Part shown: positions 43,196 to 53,025 of the stretch, in pieces
Position numbering within the stretch: the first letter of the stretch is position 1
How the letters are laid out: every line of letters begins with the position of its first letter
Source: CAYNFR01 sp964616755
GTDB lineage: Bacteria; Bacteroidota; Bacteroidia; Chitinophagales; Saprospiraceae
Direction: 5' to 3'
NCBI GenBank assembly: GCA_964616755.1
Contig: CAZTSI010000016.1
Location: 1-64,000 of the forward strand
Length of the DNA stretch: 64,000 bases
Program-made: the position numbers and the translations under genes
Notes under the pieces: model-generated
The model's database searches: none
What the model saw: only the letters and a program-made list of their open reading frames with translations
Told to the model about the DNA's origin: nothing

Positions 43196-43903
43196 TCATA
43201 ATATGTAAGTTGTTGAAACTAGTTTGCCTTCAGAAATAAGGTCTTTGTAGATCATTATCATTGGATCTGCGCCAATGATTTGGGTGATACTAATGGTCGA
43301 CACTCCTGTGTCACGATTCATTACCAGCGCGTTGGCGCGATCCAATGGCTTATTAGCAGAATGAATCTCAAGTAGATTGTTAGCCCCAAGTTTCTCATTA
43401 TCTATCTGATCCACTAAAGTGCGCCAGTAATCTTCCCTGATGCTCTGAGTAAGCTGATCGTATAATGTACAACTACTCCATGCATACTTTTTATCCTTGT
43501 GTAATTGTGCGACATGCTTAATGCTCCCATCCCATCTAAACTCCCATAAAAAATCTTTTTCTTTCAAAATAAGGGTAAATGGTTCGATATTGACCAATTC
43601 AACATGTTGCATAAAATCCACCCAACTAGCATACCCAAACGCCAAACGCAAAAGTACGCCTCTACTCATCTCATATTCCGCCCGTCGAACATGCGGCTGA
43701 AATGCCCCATTTAACAGAACAGCTACACGACCATCTGAGCATGCTGCTATCCAACTTCCGCCTGCTGTATCTTTAGGATAATATACCTGTTGATCCCTTG
43801 CCGACATTTTTTCGATACTAGTGCTACGCCTCATAGCAGACTCATCTCGATTAGAAGTAATAACCCAAGAATCATTGAAAGGCACATAGCTTACGAAACA
43901 CAT
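43196..43903 (-). CDS. NRDE-family protein
   Basis: 235 residues from the ATG at 43903, chosen because NRDE proteins begin with Met-Cys (MCFVSYVP) and because a promoter element lies 20-odd bp upstream; the frame stays open 16 codons further. The motif SNRDES at about 18-23 gives the family its name (TANGO2/Ntn-hydrolase-like fold, Cys2 as candidate nucleophile), followed by GGSWIAACSDGRVAVLLN and GVLLRLAF. Members are linked to Golgi/heme handling in eukaryotes; the bacterial function is not established. Confidence 0.88.
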   Translation of the reverse strand: MCFVSYVPFNDSWVITSNRDESAMRRSTSIEKMSARDQQVYYPKDTAGGSWIAACSDGRVAVLLNGAFQPHVRRAEYEMSRGVLLRLAFGYASWVDFMQHVELVNIEPFTLILKEKDFLWEFRWDGSIKHVAQLHKDKKYAWSSCTLYDQLTQSIREDYWRTLVDQIDNEKLGANNLLEIHSANKPLDRANALVMNRDTGVSTISITQIIGADPMIMIYKDLISEGKLVSTTYIL

Positions 43904-43924
43904 GAGATGAATAAATTGTGACGC

Positions 43925-43932
43925 CAAATGTA
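43925..43932 (-). promoter_or_regulatory. -7 promoter element of the NRDE gene
   Basis: On the minus strand TACATTTG is an exact TAnnTTTG match 21 bp before the ATG at 43903, which supports that start. Confidence 0.6.
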
Positions 43933-43993
43933 CTAAGAAGCTAAAAATCATTTAAACACGCAATGATTTTCATATTAAGTGTGTGGACTATCC

Positions 43994-44001
43994 TATTTTT
44001 G
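43994..44001 (+). promoter_or_regulatory. -7 promoter element of the M36 protease gene
   Basis: TATTTTTG is an exact TAnnTTTG match 16 bp before the ATG at 44018. It lies downstream of the alternative GTG start at 43979, which argues against that start. Confidence 0.6.
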
Positions 44002-44017
44002 GCATAAAGCCACACAC

Positions 44018-47000
44018 ATGATGCGTCTCTTGATATCCTTTTGTTATTTCTGGCTACAAGGCTTTTTATTATTTGCTCAGGATCAATCAAGTGATTTGAA
44101 ATCCTTATTGCCTGCCATATCAGACATCGATATACGCATTACAGATCAACATATAAACGATGATTCCGAAATACGTTTCGTATATTTTCAACAGTATTAC
44201 CTTAATCGACCGATCATACAAGCAACAGGACTTGTAGCCTTCAATGCAAGCGACACCATTCGCAAAACAGAAAAGCTTCTTATGAACCCCGCTCTTCAGA
44301 AGAATACTAAGTATCAAAGCTATGCCATTGATAAGATCTTGTTAGCAGCCACAAGACATTTAAACATTCCTATCACTAAATCAAGCTACCGTCTTGCCTC
44401 TATTCCAGATCAACATGCGCTAGAAATTGATCAACTCGTATATGCTAGGGGATCTGTGCGAATACAAGAGTCCTGGATGCTGCAGGATCAAGAGCTCATA
44501 CCGGTGGCTCAAATGGAAATACCATCTGCTATCAGTCCGGATCGGTGGTCATTGACGATATCTGTTGAAGACTATAGGATAATTGATGAAACCAACTTCA
44601 CCGTCTATTGTCACATTCATAATGCTTATGAAGACACAGAGTCAATAGATCATAGTACTCACAGGCTCGTCAGCGCATTAGAAAAAAACAATGCCCCGAG
44701 CTCCAACGACAAGGCCATTTCGGCAAAGTACCGTGTTTTTGCTTATCCGGATGAATCTCCTAACCACGGTCAGCGATCGCTCGTCTCGTCACCGGAAGAT
44801 CCTATTGCGTCTACTTATGGGTGGCATGACACCAATGGTGTCACTGGACCTGAATCGACCTTGACCTTTGGCAATAATGTGAGAGCATATAAGGATGAAG
44901 ACAATGACGATCTACCGGATGATGGTGTGCCTGATGGTGATTCCTTACTGATATTTGATTTCCCATTTAGTGCTGACAGTTCTTTGCAACATAACCTAGA
45001 CGCAGATATAACCAATCTTTTTTATTGGAATAATTTCATTCATGATTGGTCCTATCGTTTTGGATTTAACGAAGCATCTGGCAACTTTCAATTCAACAAT
45101 TACGGTCGTGGTGGAATAGCCGATGATGCGGTAGAGGCGCAAACGCTGGATGGTGGTGATACCGGCAATGCTAATTTCTCAGCACCAAGGGATGGCACGC
45201 CCGGTAGAATGCAAATGTACCGATGGCTCGGCGGAAGCGCCATCAATGTTTCTGCTAAAGATGGAGTCAACAATATATTTAATACAGGTGCCGCTAATTT
45301 TGGCCCGCCAATCCGAGAACTCATCAATGGCAAATTAGTCATTGCTATTGATAATGTTGGCAATTCTACAGATATCTGCGAACCAATTATTAATGCCTCT
45401 GATATTTCTGGCAACATCGCTATTATTGATCGGGGCACTTGTCATTTTAGCGCCAAAGTGTTTAAAGCACAGCAAGCAGGAGCGAAGGCCTGTGTCATCT
45501 GCAATATTATTCCCGATGGCGGCATTGTTTCGATGTCAGCTGGTGACGATGCCAGTCGTGTCACCATCCCATCTGTCTTTATCACCAAAGAGGATTGCGA
45601 TATTATTAAGGCCTATATCGATCAAGATTTACAACCTTCGGTGACGTTTAATCCTATAAAAGAAATTTCTTCTGCTTTCGACAACGGCATTGTAGTACAT
45701 GAGTATGGCCATGGTATTTCGTTACGGTTAGTAGGCGGTGCTAATAATAGCGGCTGTCTATCTAATGATGAACAATTGGGAGAAGGCTGGAGTGATTTTT
45801 TTAGTCTTGTATTAACTCAAAAACCTGAAGATAGCCGCGAAAAAGGAAGGGGTATCGGTACATATGCTCTTGGAGAAAAAACAACCGCACGTGGTATAAG
45901 AAGGCATGTGTACAGTACGGACATGCAACTTAACAGACAAACCCATGCCCATATTAGAGCAACAGCACGACCCCATCCGTTAGGCGAGGTTTGGGCAGTC
46001 ACTTTGTGGGATCTATACTGGGACATGATTGATCTTTACGGATACGATCCAACCTGGCGCGATAGAGAAAGTGGGAATTTTAAAGCCATCCAGCTCGTTA
46101 TCGATGGCATGAAAATTCAAGGATGTAATGTGGGAATTTTGGAAGCTCGTGATGCAATATTGACGGCCGACATTTTAAATTATTCCGGTGAGAATCGTTG
46201 CACCATCTGGCAAGCCTTTGCACGCAGAGGTATGGGAGCCGATGCAGACCAAGGCAGAAGCAACAATAGATCTGATAATATAGAAGGTTTTGATATTCCA
46301 GGAGATTGCTCTCGTTCTGTTCTTGTTTATAGTGAATTACCGAGTTTTGCACAGACACAAGATACGATCGTTGTCCGATATGAACTAACCAATTATACAG
46401 GTCAGCCACTGACCAATAATGTCATCAACATCGATTTGCCCGAAGGATTGAGATTTATAGAAATGTTGTCAACTCAAATTCCAATAGTCAACGGGAATAA
46501 TATTCGATTATCAATAGGAAATGTTAGCGAACAAATCCCGGTGATTATTCAGTTCAAAGCATCTATTCATGCTGATGGCGGCGGCACATTTTTTAACGAA
46601 AACTTTGATGGGGCAACAATTTTTGTAGCAGAAAACACGAATGACAACACGAAATCATGGTCTATACAAGAAGATGATACGCTTAAAATAAGGGTTTTCA
46701 ATGTGCCGGGTGACACATTGATGGGTGAATCATTTCTGCGATATCCTAAAAATATGCTTATCAGTCCTCTCAATAATCTGTTTGTATTGCGCCATAAATA
46801 TAATACTCAGCTCGGCATAGACGGTGGAAGACTACAGCTCTCCACGAATAATGGCTTGGATTGGATAGATATCCCGAGCAGCTCTATCAAAAGAAATAGC
46901 TATCCTGATTTTTTAACATTTGATATATTGTATAATCAGACAATCCCGTCTTTTACCGGCACACAAGATTGGACAAACACCGTTATAGATCTATCTGCCT

Positions 47001-47485
47001 ATATGAACCAGGAGATTCAATTTCGGTTTAACTATACTCAACAACAACTATTGGAGTTTCCAAAAACACAAGGTTGGTCGATTGATTATGTAAGCTTCTT
47101 AGGGAAGCGAGAATTACCAATTTCGTTTTCCCTTGGCCATGACGGCATGATCCTAGCTGAAAAAAAGGACACCTTTTATGTCCTCGCTAAAGATATATCG
47201 ACTTCTACCACAGAAGCAAGCCTCGCGAATGATCCTTCGCTTCTCATTTTGTCTCCAGTGCCTGCGGGCGAATACATGGATGTGCATTGGTCTACCGAAA
47301 CAGCCCAAAGGATCCAATTGGTAATATATGATATGCAAGGCCGCATGATGTTTCAACAACTACTGGAGAATCAAGCAGGTAAAAGGAGCTATGCTGTTCC
47401 AACGATACATTTATTGCCGGGCAGTTACATTCTTCAATGGACGGATGGTAAAACCAGATCAACAAAAGCTTTCTTAAAAATCTGA
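44018..47485 (+). CDS. M36 (fungalysin-type) metalloprotease with PA insert and T9SS domain
   Basis: 1155 residues from the ATG at 44018. Signal peptide ending FAQ; an FTP-like propeptide (to about 240); the M36 catalytic domain with HEYGH at 561-565 and the third zinc ligand Glu589 in EGWSDFF. A PA domain (about 434-541, IAIIDRGTCHFSAKVFKAQQAGAKACVI) is inserted just before the zinc motif. A MAM/jelly-roll-like region follows (about 850-1040, FFNENFDG..QFRFNYTQQ), and a T9SS sorting domain closes the protein (PVPAGEYMDVHW..GSYILQWTDGKTRSTKAFLKI). Secreted protease for extracellular protein degradation. alr starts 18 bp downstream. Confidence 0.93.
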   Translation: MMRLLISFCYFWLQGFLLFAQDQSSDLKSLLPAISDIDIRITDQHINDDSEIRFVYFQQYYLNRPIIQATGLVAFNASDTIRKTEKLLMNPALQKNTKYQSYAIDKILLAATRHLNIPITKSSYRLASIPDQHALEIDQLVYARGSVRIQESWMLQDQELIPVAQMEIPSAISPDRWSLTISVEDYRIIDETNFTVYCHIHNAYEDTESIDHSTHRLVSALEKNNAPSSNDKAISAKYRVFAYPDESPNHGQRSLVSSPEDPIASTYGWHDTNGVTGPESTLTFGNNVRAYKDEDNDDLPDDGVPDGDSLLIFDFPFSADSSLQHNLDADITNLFYWNNFIHDWSYRFGFNEASGNFQFNNYGRGGIADDAVEAQTLDGGDTGNANFSAPRDGTPGRMQMYRWLGGSAINVSAKDGVNNIFNTGAANFGPPIRELINGKLVIAIDNVGNSTDICEPIINASDISGNIAIIDRGTCHFSAKVFKAQQAGAKACVICNIIPDGGIVSMSAGDDASRVTIPSVFITKEDCDIIKAYIDQDLQPSVTFNPIKEISSAFDNGIVVHEYGHGISLRLVGGANNSGCLSNDEQLGEGWSDFFSLVLTQKPEDSREKGRGIGTYALGEKTTARGIRRHVYSTDMQLNRQTHAHIRATARPHPLGEVWAVTLWDLYWDMIDLYGYDPTWRDRESGNFKAIQLVIDGMKIQGCNVGILEARDAILTADILNYSGENRCTIWQAFARRGMGADADQGRSNNRSDNIEGFDIPGDCSRSVLVYSELPSFAQTQDTIVVRYELTNYTGQPLTNNVINIDLPEGLRFIEMLSTQIPIVNGNNIRLSIGNVSEQIPVIIQFKASIHADGGGTFFNENFDGATIFVAENTNDNTKSWSIQEDDTLKIRVFNVPGDTLMGESFLRYPKNMLISPLNNLFVLRHKYNTQLGIDGGRLQLSTNNGLDWIDIPSSSIKRNSYPDFLTFDILYNQTIPSFTGTQDWTNTVIDLSAYMNQEIQFRFNYTQQQLLEFPKTQGWSIDYVSFLGKRELPISFSLGHDGMILAEKKDTFYVLAKDISTSTTEASLANDPSLLILSPVPAGEYMDVHWSTETAQRIQLVIYDMQGRMMFQQLLENQAGKRSYAVPTIHLLPGSYILQWTDGKTRSTKAFLKI

Positions 47486-47503
47486 AGGCGCCGCCATGTG
47501 CCC

Positions 47504-48661
47504 ATGTATATGATGTTACACCAGTCAACAATAGATTTAGATATTGGTCGTCCGACTTTTTTGGAGATCGACCTCAATGCCATCAGGCATAATTATCTAC
47601 AAATAAAGCAATATGTAGGGAGCCCAGTAAAAGTAATGGCGATCCTGAAAGCAAATGCATACGGACATGGCCTTATTCCAGTGGCGGCAATGCTGCAAAA
47701 AATTGGGGCTGACTATCTCGGTGTAGCGTATTTGGAAGAGGCGGTAATGCTCCGCAAAGCGGAGATACGTCTACCAATTTTGGTGTTAGGGGGCATCGTT
47801 GGCGATCAGATACCTCACTTTATCGAGCATGACATTACTCTCTGTGCTTCTTCTGTAGAAAAGCTTGATCAAATCGAGAGACATGCGAAATTATTGGGCA
47901 AAAAAGCAATCGTTCACTTGAAAATTGACACTGGGATGGAGCGTATTGGCATACATTATTATAATGCATTAGCATTATTAGAATATGCCCTTGCTTGCAG
48001 CCATACACATGTAGAAGGAGTCTTTAGTCATCTAGCAAACGCGGATCAAGCGGATAATTCCTTCACCGAGGTTCAACATGAGCGTTTTAGACAAGTGATA
48101 CGTTTCTATAACCATAAAGACCCAAAGCCGCTATTTCATATAAGCAACACGGCAGGTGCGATGTGCTCGCGGTCATTGCATTATGATATGGTGCGAATAG
48201 GATTGTCCCTTTACGGCATTAGCGATTCTTATAAGGAGCAAAAACAACTTACGCTCAAACCTGCACTGTCATGGAAGACGAAAGTCGTCTACTTTAAAGT
48301 GGTAAAACCTGGTCATACTGTGAGCTATGGTGGCTCTTGGACAGCTGATAAAATGACTCGAATGGTGACGCTACCGGTAGGCTATGGTGATGGCTATATG
48401 AGAGCTATGAGCCACAAGGCAATGGTGATCATCCGCGGCCAATCCTATCCAGTACGAGGGGTTATTTGTATGGATCAAATGATGGTCGATATAGGGTGGA
48501 ATTCAGCGTATAATGGTGATATGGTAACACTAATTGGTACGGATGGAGACCAGTGTATATCGGTATTGGATCTCGCTAAATGGGCAAATACCATTCCTTA
48601 TGAAATTTTGACTAACATTAATACTCGTGTGCCTCGATATTATCTTCCGGAATCTGAATAA
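47504..48661 (+). CDS. alr: Alanine racemase
   Basis: Interconverts L- and D-alanine for peptidoglycan; PLP-dependent, cytoplasmic. About 385 residues from the ATG at 47504 (other possible starts: GTG 47498, ATG 47510 and 47513). The PLP lysine is in VMAILKANAYGHG (Lys49), the second catalytic residue Tyr in GHTVSYGGSW, and the dimer/substrate segments KIDTGMERIG, FSHLANAD and VICMDQMMVD are all normal. It lies 18 bp after the M36 protease gene and may be read through from it, an odd pairing of a core enzyme with a secreted protease. Confidence 0.96.
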   Translation: MYMMLHQSTIDLDIGRPTFLEIDLNAIRHNYLQIKQYVGSPVKVMAILKANAYGHGLIPVAAMLQKIGADYLGVAYLEEAVMLRKAEIRLPILVLGGIVGDQIPHFIEHDITLCASSVEKLDQIERHAKLLGKKAIVHLKIDTGMERIGIHYYNALALLEYALACSHTHVEGVFSHLANADQADNSFTEVQHERFRQVIRFYNHKDPKPLFHISNTAGAMCSRSLHYDMVRIGLSLYGISDSYKEQKQLTLKPALSWKTKVVYFKVVKPGHTVSYGGSWTADKMTRMVTLPVGYGDGYMRAMSHKAMVIIRGQSYPVRGVICMDQMMVDIGWNSAYNGDMVTLIGTDGDQCISVLDLAKWANTIPYEILTNINTRVPRYYLPESE

Positions 48662-48736
48662 AAGAAAAAGAATAGCTGTTATCTTCCCATCTTCAAAATT
48701 ACCTTGTGATTATCAAACCTTATTTACTGCATTAAT

Positions 48737-49486
48737 ATGAAAATTCTTAAAGGCATACTTTTAGCCATTGCCCTTCTCATACTTTTAGTCATTGCTTATC
48801 TGCGGATCGCTGTTCACGAACCAGCCCCCACAGAAGTAGTGGAGGCGGGGGCTGAACTCTATGCACAGCAAATGCTAGATGCGGTCAATATCAAGGCATG
48901 GGATACGCTGCCAATCGTTCAATGGACTTTCAGAGAACAAAATCATTACCTCTGGGATAAGATTAACAATAATGCCTTAATTCGGTGGGATGACTATATT
49001 GTTCATTTGGATATGGATGCTGTGGATGGAGCCGCCTTCAAGAATGATATAAAGTTAGAAGGTAAAGCCAAAGAAAAGGCGATCAAAAAGGCGTGGGCCT
49101 TATGGTGTAATGATTCGTTTTGGCTAGCCGCCCCGTTTAAGATTAGAGACCTGGGCACAAAAAGATATTTTGCAAAAGACAAAGATGGGAAAAGCGGATT
49201 ATTGATACGTTATGAATCAGGTGGGGTAACCCCTGGCGACCAGTATTTGTGGTTCTTAGATCAAAATGGTTTACCCACAGGATATAAAATGTGGGTGAGT
49301 ATCATTCCTATAGGAGGAGTTTATACCACATGGGAAGACTGGACCACCCTTCCTGGCGGAGCAAAGCTGGCAGCAACGCATAAAGGCAACATTGGCGGCC
49401 TGGTATTACACTTGAGTAATATTAAAGGCGGTGATTCATGGCAACAGTTTGGTCATTCGTCTAATCCTATCGATCCTTCGTTATGA
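48737..49486 (+). CDS. Membrane-anchored protein of unknown function
   Basis: 249 residues: an uncleaved-looking N-terminal membrane helix (about 5-24, GILLAIALLILLVIAYL), then a soluble domain rich in Trp (WDTLPIVQWTFREQNHYLWD, ALWCNDSFWLAAPFKI, YTTWEDWTTLPGG). The layout, strands ending in charged turns with a short GTKRYFAKDKDGKSGLLIRY hairpin, suggests a lipocalin- or LolA-like sheet, but no family is recognised. Its stop overlaps the start of xth by 4 bp, so the two are coupled in translation. Confidence 0.75.
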   Translation: MKILKGILLAIALLILLVIAYLRIAVHEPAPTEVVEAGAELYAQQMLDAVNIKAWDTLPIVQWTFREQNHYLWDKINNNALIRWDDYIVHLDMDAVDGAAFKNDIKLEGKAKEKAIKKAWALWCNDSFWLAAPFKIRDLGTKRYFAKDKDGKSGLLIRYESGGVTPGDQYLWFLDQNGLPTGYKMWVSIIPIGGVYTTWEDWTTLPGGAKLAATHKGNIGGLVLHLSNIKGGDSWQQFGHSSNPIDPSL

Positions 49487-50253
49487 GGCTGGTCAGTTAT
49501 AATGTGAACGGTCTGCGCTCAGCGCTCAATAAGGGCTTGGCCGACTGGATAAGAGAAAGCGATATTGATGTGATTTGTATTCAAGAAACTAAAAGCCTCC
49601 CTGATCAAGTTGATGCTTCTGTGTTTACGGATATGGGTTTTGAGGCATATTGGCATAGTGCAGAGAAAAAAGGATACAGTGGTGTGCTTACCTTAGCTAG
49701 ATTAGATGCGATTGAAATTGATGTCGGCATGCAACATGATCTCTACGATAGCGAAGGACGTGTTTTAACCACGGTTTTTAAAGATTGGGCACTGGTAAAT
49801 GTCTATATCCCTTCTGGGTCAAGTGGCGAAGATCGTCATGATTTTAAAATGAAATTTCTTGAGGACTTCTATCCTTGGGTGATGGCACTCAAAAAAAAGT
49901 ATCCCAATTTGGTGGTAGTTGGCGACTACAATATAGTACATCTTGATATTGATATACACAATCCTACTCGTACCGATAACCCTTCTGGGTTCAGACCAGA
50001 AGAGCGAAGCTGGCTAAGGCATTGGTTTGCGGATGGAGGATTCACAGATGCATATCGGCATCTATATCCCGATCGCCAAGACGCTTATAGTTGGTGGAGC
50101 TATCGAGCTGGTTCGCGTCAAAAGAACAAAGGCTGGAGAATTGATTATATCAATTGCGCCAACAGCCTAGCCCATAAGATACGCAACGTACAGATGCTTA
50201 AGGATGTACAGCATAGCGATCATTGTGCCGTGATATTGGACGCCGATTTTTAA
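49483..50253 (+). CDS. xth: Exodeoxyribonuclease III
   Basis: AP endonuclease and 3'-5' exonuclease of base-excision repair; cytoplasmic. 256 residues, normal length. Motifs in order: SYNVNGLRSAL (Asn), CIQETKS (metal-binding Glu), YIPSGS, VVGDYNIVHLDIDIHNP (Asp/Asn catalytic pair), DAYSWWSYR, WRIDYINCA and the terminal SDHCAVILD (Asp-His). GDYNIVH replaces the more common GDWNVAH with conservative changes. The ATG overlaps the preceding gene by 4 bp. Confidence 0.95.
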   Translation: MRLVSYNVNGLRSALNKGLADWIRESDIDVICIQETKSLPDQVDASVFTDMGFEAYWHSAEKKGYSGVLTLARLDAIEIDVGMQHDLYDSEGRVLTTVFKDWALVNVYIPSGSSGEDRHDFKMKFLEDFYPWVMALKKKYPNLVVVGDYNIVHLDIDIHNPTRTDNPSGFRPEERSWLRHWFADGGFTDAYRHLYPDRQDAYSWWSYRAGSRQKNKGWRIDYINCANSLAHKIRNVQMLKDVQHSDHCAVILDADF

Positions 50254-50423
50254 TCGAGATAGACGAAAAATATACTACGCGTTAATTGTACCATAATGAC
50301 CAGTTGCGCCCAACAATCATATTGGCAAATGCAACAAACAAAATCAAACGATTGCTAAACAAATTATTTATATGTAATATCGATCAGACTAAGTTTGTTA
50401 TCTCCTCGTACGAAATACATGCC

Positions 50424-52445
50424 TTATTTGGAGGATAGCTCCTCAAAAGTATTAAGCCCACATTCCAAAAAAGACAAATACCCTTCGATACCTTCTTTGT
50501 ATCCTCGAGGGTGCGTGATAACGCGCTCTTCTGGTGTTACCATGACGTACAGGGGCTGACTGTTTTGGGCAAAGTTTACAATTTGAAAATCCGCCCATAA
50601 ATTGCCAACATTACGCAAGACCTTCTCCCTCAATTTAGAGTAAAGTGGCACCTCTAACTCCTTATCATCATCGACATACAAGGATACCAAAACAAAATCT
50701 TCTTGCAACATCTTGCGAATTCGTTCATCTACCCAAATGTGCTCCTCAGTCTTGCGACAATTGACACAGCCATATCCGGTATGATCAATCATGATGGGCT
50801 TTCCTTGTTCTCGAGCAAAGGCTAGACCTTCATCATAATTCTTGAAGCAGTCTATATTGTTGGCACACTTAGAAAGGGATGGATATTTTGACTTTAGAGA
50901 TGGATTGAGTAAAGGCTCGGGCAATAAAAAATTATAGCTAGATGGAGGTGCGATACCGCTTAACAGCTTTAAAGAATTATAGCTATTGTACTCTTCTTTA
51001 TAAATAAATCCCGTCATAAGATAAACAGCGAGCGCCGCTGAACCTAATGAATAAACCCAGCGTCGCAAGCTTAACTTTTTGATAGGGCTATCATGTGGGA
51101 AGCGTATAAATCCAAATCCATAAAGAGCCATTGCAATCGCAATTAATACCCAAATCGCCATAAACAATTCATATCTCAAAAAACCCCAATGGTTTGTCAT
51201 GTCCGCCACAGATAAAAATTTAAAGGCTAAGGCCAACTCTATAAAGCCCAAGGTAACTTTGACCGAATTCATCCAACCTCCACTTTTGGGCAAAGTATTT
51301 AACCATGCAGGGAATGCTGCAAATAAACCAAATGGTATGGCCAACGCTAAAGAAAAGCCTAACATGACGATAAATGGACCGATCTGATTACTGGCTGCCT
51401 GGACAATGGCTGTACCAATAATTGGCCCAGTACATGAAAAGCTGACCAAGGCTAAGGTAAATGCCATGAAGAATATCCCAATCAAGCCTCCCTTGTCGGC
51501 CATGGTATCCGACTTATTAGCCCAACTACTCGGCAAGGTAATTTCATAAAATCCAAAAAAAGAAAAGGCAAAAAGAATAAAGATCAAAAAGAAAATTGTG
51601 TTGGCAATCCAATTTGTAGAAAGTCGGTTTAACGCTTCATCCCCAAAAAGAAGGGTAATCAGCAAACCTAACGTAACGTAGATTACTATAATCGACAAAC
51701 CATATATCAATCCGTTGACCCAACCTTTTCGTTTGGTATCTTTAGTAAAAAAGCTGACAGTTAAAGGAAGCATCGGGAAAACACATGGGGTTAACAACGC
51801 TAGGAGACCACCTAAAAAGCCAAACAGAAACATCCAAGGTAGCGAGGTATTTTTGACCGTCGTTACACCGCAGTCCGCTGCTGGACTCTCATAGCTTTCG
51901 ACAATACTTTGCCGTTGTTGATTAATGATATTATCTCCACCTTCATTCATAGGGATCGTTCCAACCGCAGATCCACTAGCGGCCTCCGTTGTTGTGAAAT
52001 CAAAATTGAACTCTACATCGGTTGGAGGAAGGCATTTTTCATCATCGCAAGTCATGTAGGTGAGAAACCCATGGAGGGGTTTGGAAGGATCTAAAACTTT
52101 TACTCGTTGGGTGATCACATAGGCTTCATCCGCCAAAAACTTGACCACATTCATCTTAAATACGGGATCCATGCCCTCTTTGCGTTTGCCCTTTTCTGTG
52201 GCTGAGTCTATAAATTCTACGTTACTTTCATCTTCATACCATATAGATGTTGGCACGGGTCCGCCATCTTCGACTTCCAATCCATAAACATTCCAACCCT
52301 TATCAATGGTGGCCGAGAAGATTAACTGCCATTCGTCATCGCTTATCTTTTCTTTGGTCACTGTCCATTTTACCGGATCTAAAATTTGGCCTGTTAGCTG
52401 GCATAGACTAAAAAGTAGCAATCCTAAAGAAAAAATTCTACGCAT
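50424..52445 (-). CDS. dsbD: Thiol:disulfide interchange protein DsbD
   Basis: Carries electrons from cytoplasmic thioredoxin across the inner membrane to periplasmic thiol proteins. 673 residues from the ATG at 52445 (a GTG two codons earlier is unlikely). Signal peptide; N-terminal domain with CDDEKC (about residue 137); a membrane domain of eight helices with the two redox cysteines in LLTPCVFPMLPL and FSCTGPIIG; a C-terminal thioredoxin-like domain with Cys560-x2-Cys563 in YGCVNCRKTEE. All three Cys pairs are present. A stand-alone N-domain paralogue lies 22 bp upstream in the same orientation. Confidence 0.94.
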   Translation of the reverse strand: MRRIFSLGLLLFSLCQLTGQILDPVKWTVTKEKISDDEWQLIFSATIDKGWNVYGLEVEDGGPVPTSIWYEDESNVEFIDSATEKGKRKEGMDPVFKMNVVKFLADEAYVITQRVKVLDPSKPLHGFLTYMTCDDEKCLPPTDVEFNFDFTTTEAASGSAVGTIPMNEGGDNIINQQRQSIVESYESPAADCGVTTVKNTSLPWMFLFGFLGGLLALLTPCVFPMLPLTVSFFTKDTKRKGWVNGLIYGLSIIVIYVTLGLLITLLFGDEALNRLSTNWIANTIFFLIFILFAFSFFGFYEITLPSSWANKSDTMADKGGLIGIFFMAFTLALVSFSCTGPIIGTAIVQAASNQIGPFIVMLGFSLALAIPFGLFAAFPAWLNTLPKSGGWMNSVKVTLGFIELALAFKFLSVADMTNHWGFLRYELFMAIWVLIAIAMALYGFGFIRFPHDSPIKKLSLRRWVYSLGSAALAVYLMTGFIYKEEYNSYNSLKLLSGIAPPSSYNFLLPEPLLNPSLKSKYPSLSKCANNIDCFKNYDEGLAFAREQGKPIMIDHTGYGCVNCRKTEEHIWVDERIRKMLQEDFVLVSLYVDDDKELEVPLYSKLREKVLRNVGNLWADFQIVNFAQNSQPLYVMVTPEERVITHPRGYKEGIEGYLSFLECGLNTFEELSSK

Positions 52446-52467
52446 AATCACTGTGTTTCGTTAAAAG

Positions 52468-52917
52468 TTAACCTTGCAATTTCGTCATAAAGGGCTCCGA
52501 TTTTGGTGCCAGACATTGTTGTCCATTGCAGGTCATAAAATAAGCTTCGCCAGATATAACGGCGTTTGGGGTAGATATTTTAACACGCTGGCGAAAAAGC
52601 GCTTGATCTGTCATTTTCCTGACAGTCATTTCAAATAAATCGTCATACCCTTCATTAGGAATGGTTACTTGATACATTTCATTTTCGGGCATAAAGTCAT
52701 TAGATGGCAAGAGAGAGACTGCTGTGGCAATAGGGCCTCCATCGGGGGTATCTATCGCGTATATAAACCAGCCCTTTTCTATATCTGCTTTTACCTCTAC
52801 ATCATATACGCCCTCCGAGATAAGTGACAATGATGCAGACCATTGCACAGGGCCGTCCTTTTGTGCTTTAAGAATTAACGTACTAAATAAGATGGCCGCA
52901 AGAATAATAAATCGCAT
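52468..52917 (-). CDS. Stand-alone DsbD N-terminal domain protein
   Basis: 149 residues from the ATG at 52917. Signal peptide (ending LKAQ), then one domain closely parallel to the DsbD N-terminus encoded next door: WSASLSLISEGVYDVEVKADIEKGWFIYAIDTPDGGP and the Cys pair CNGQQC followed by LAPK. No membrane or thioredoxin domain follows. It is 22 bp upstream of dsbD and likely cotranscribed. It probably receives electrons from DsbD and passes them to a separate periplasmic partner, or results from partial duplication that has kept its cysteines. Confidence 0.85.
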   Translation of the reverse strand: MRFIILAAILFSTLILKAQKDGPVQWSASLSLISEGVYDVEVKADIEKGWFIYAIDTPDGGPIATAVSLLPSNDFMPENEMYQVTIPNEGYDDLFEMTVRKMTDQALFRQRVKISTPNAVISGEAYFMTCNGQQCLAPKSEPFMTKLQG

Positions 52918-53025
52918 GTAATCGGTATTTCGCTCAAAGATATTCATAATCCATGCCAGCCTGAGGAGTTTAAAATATGATTAACTTTTGTATGTCATAT
53001 TTCCATCCTTTGGGTTTGCTTTAGT

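Noticed and set aside
43979..44017. GTG start 39 bp upstream for the M36 protease
   Set aside because: An exact -7 element lies between the GTG and the ATG at 44018, and the signal peptide begins properly at the ATG.
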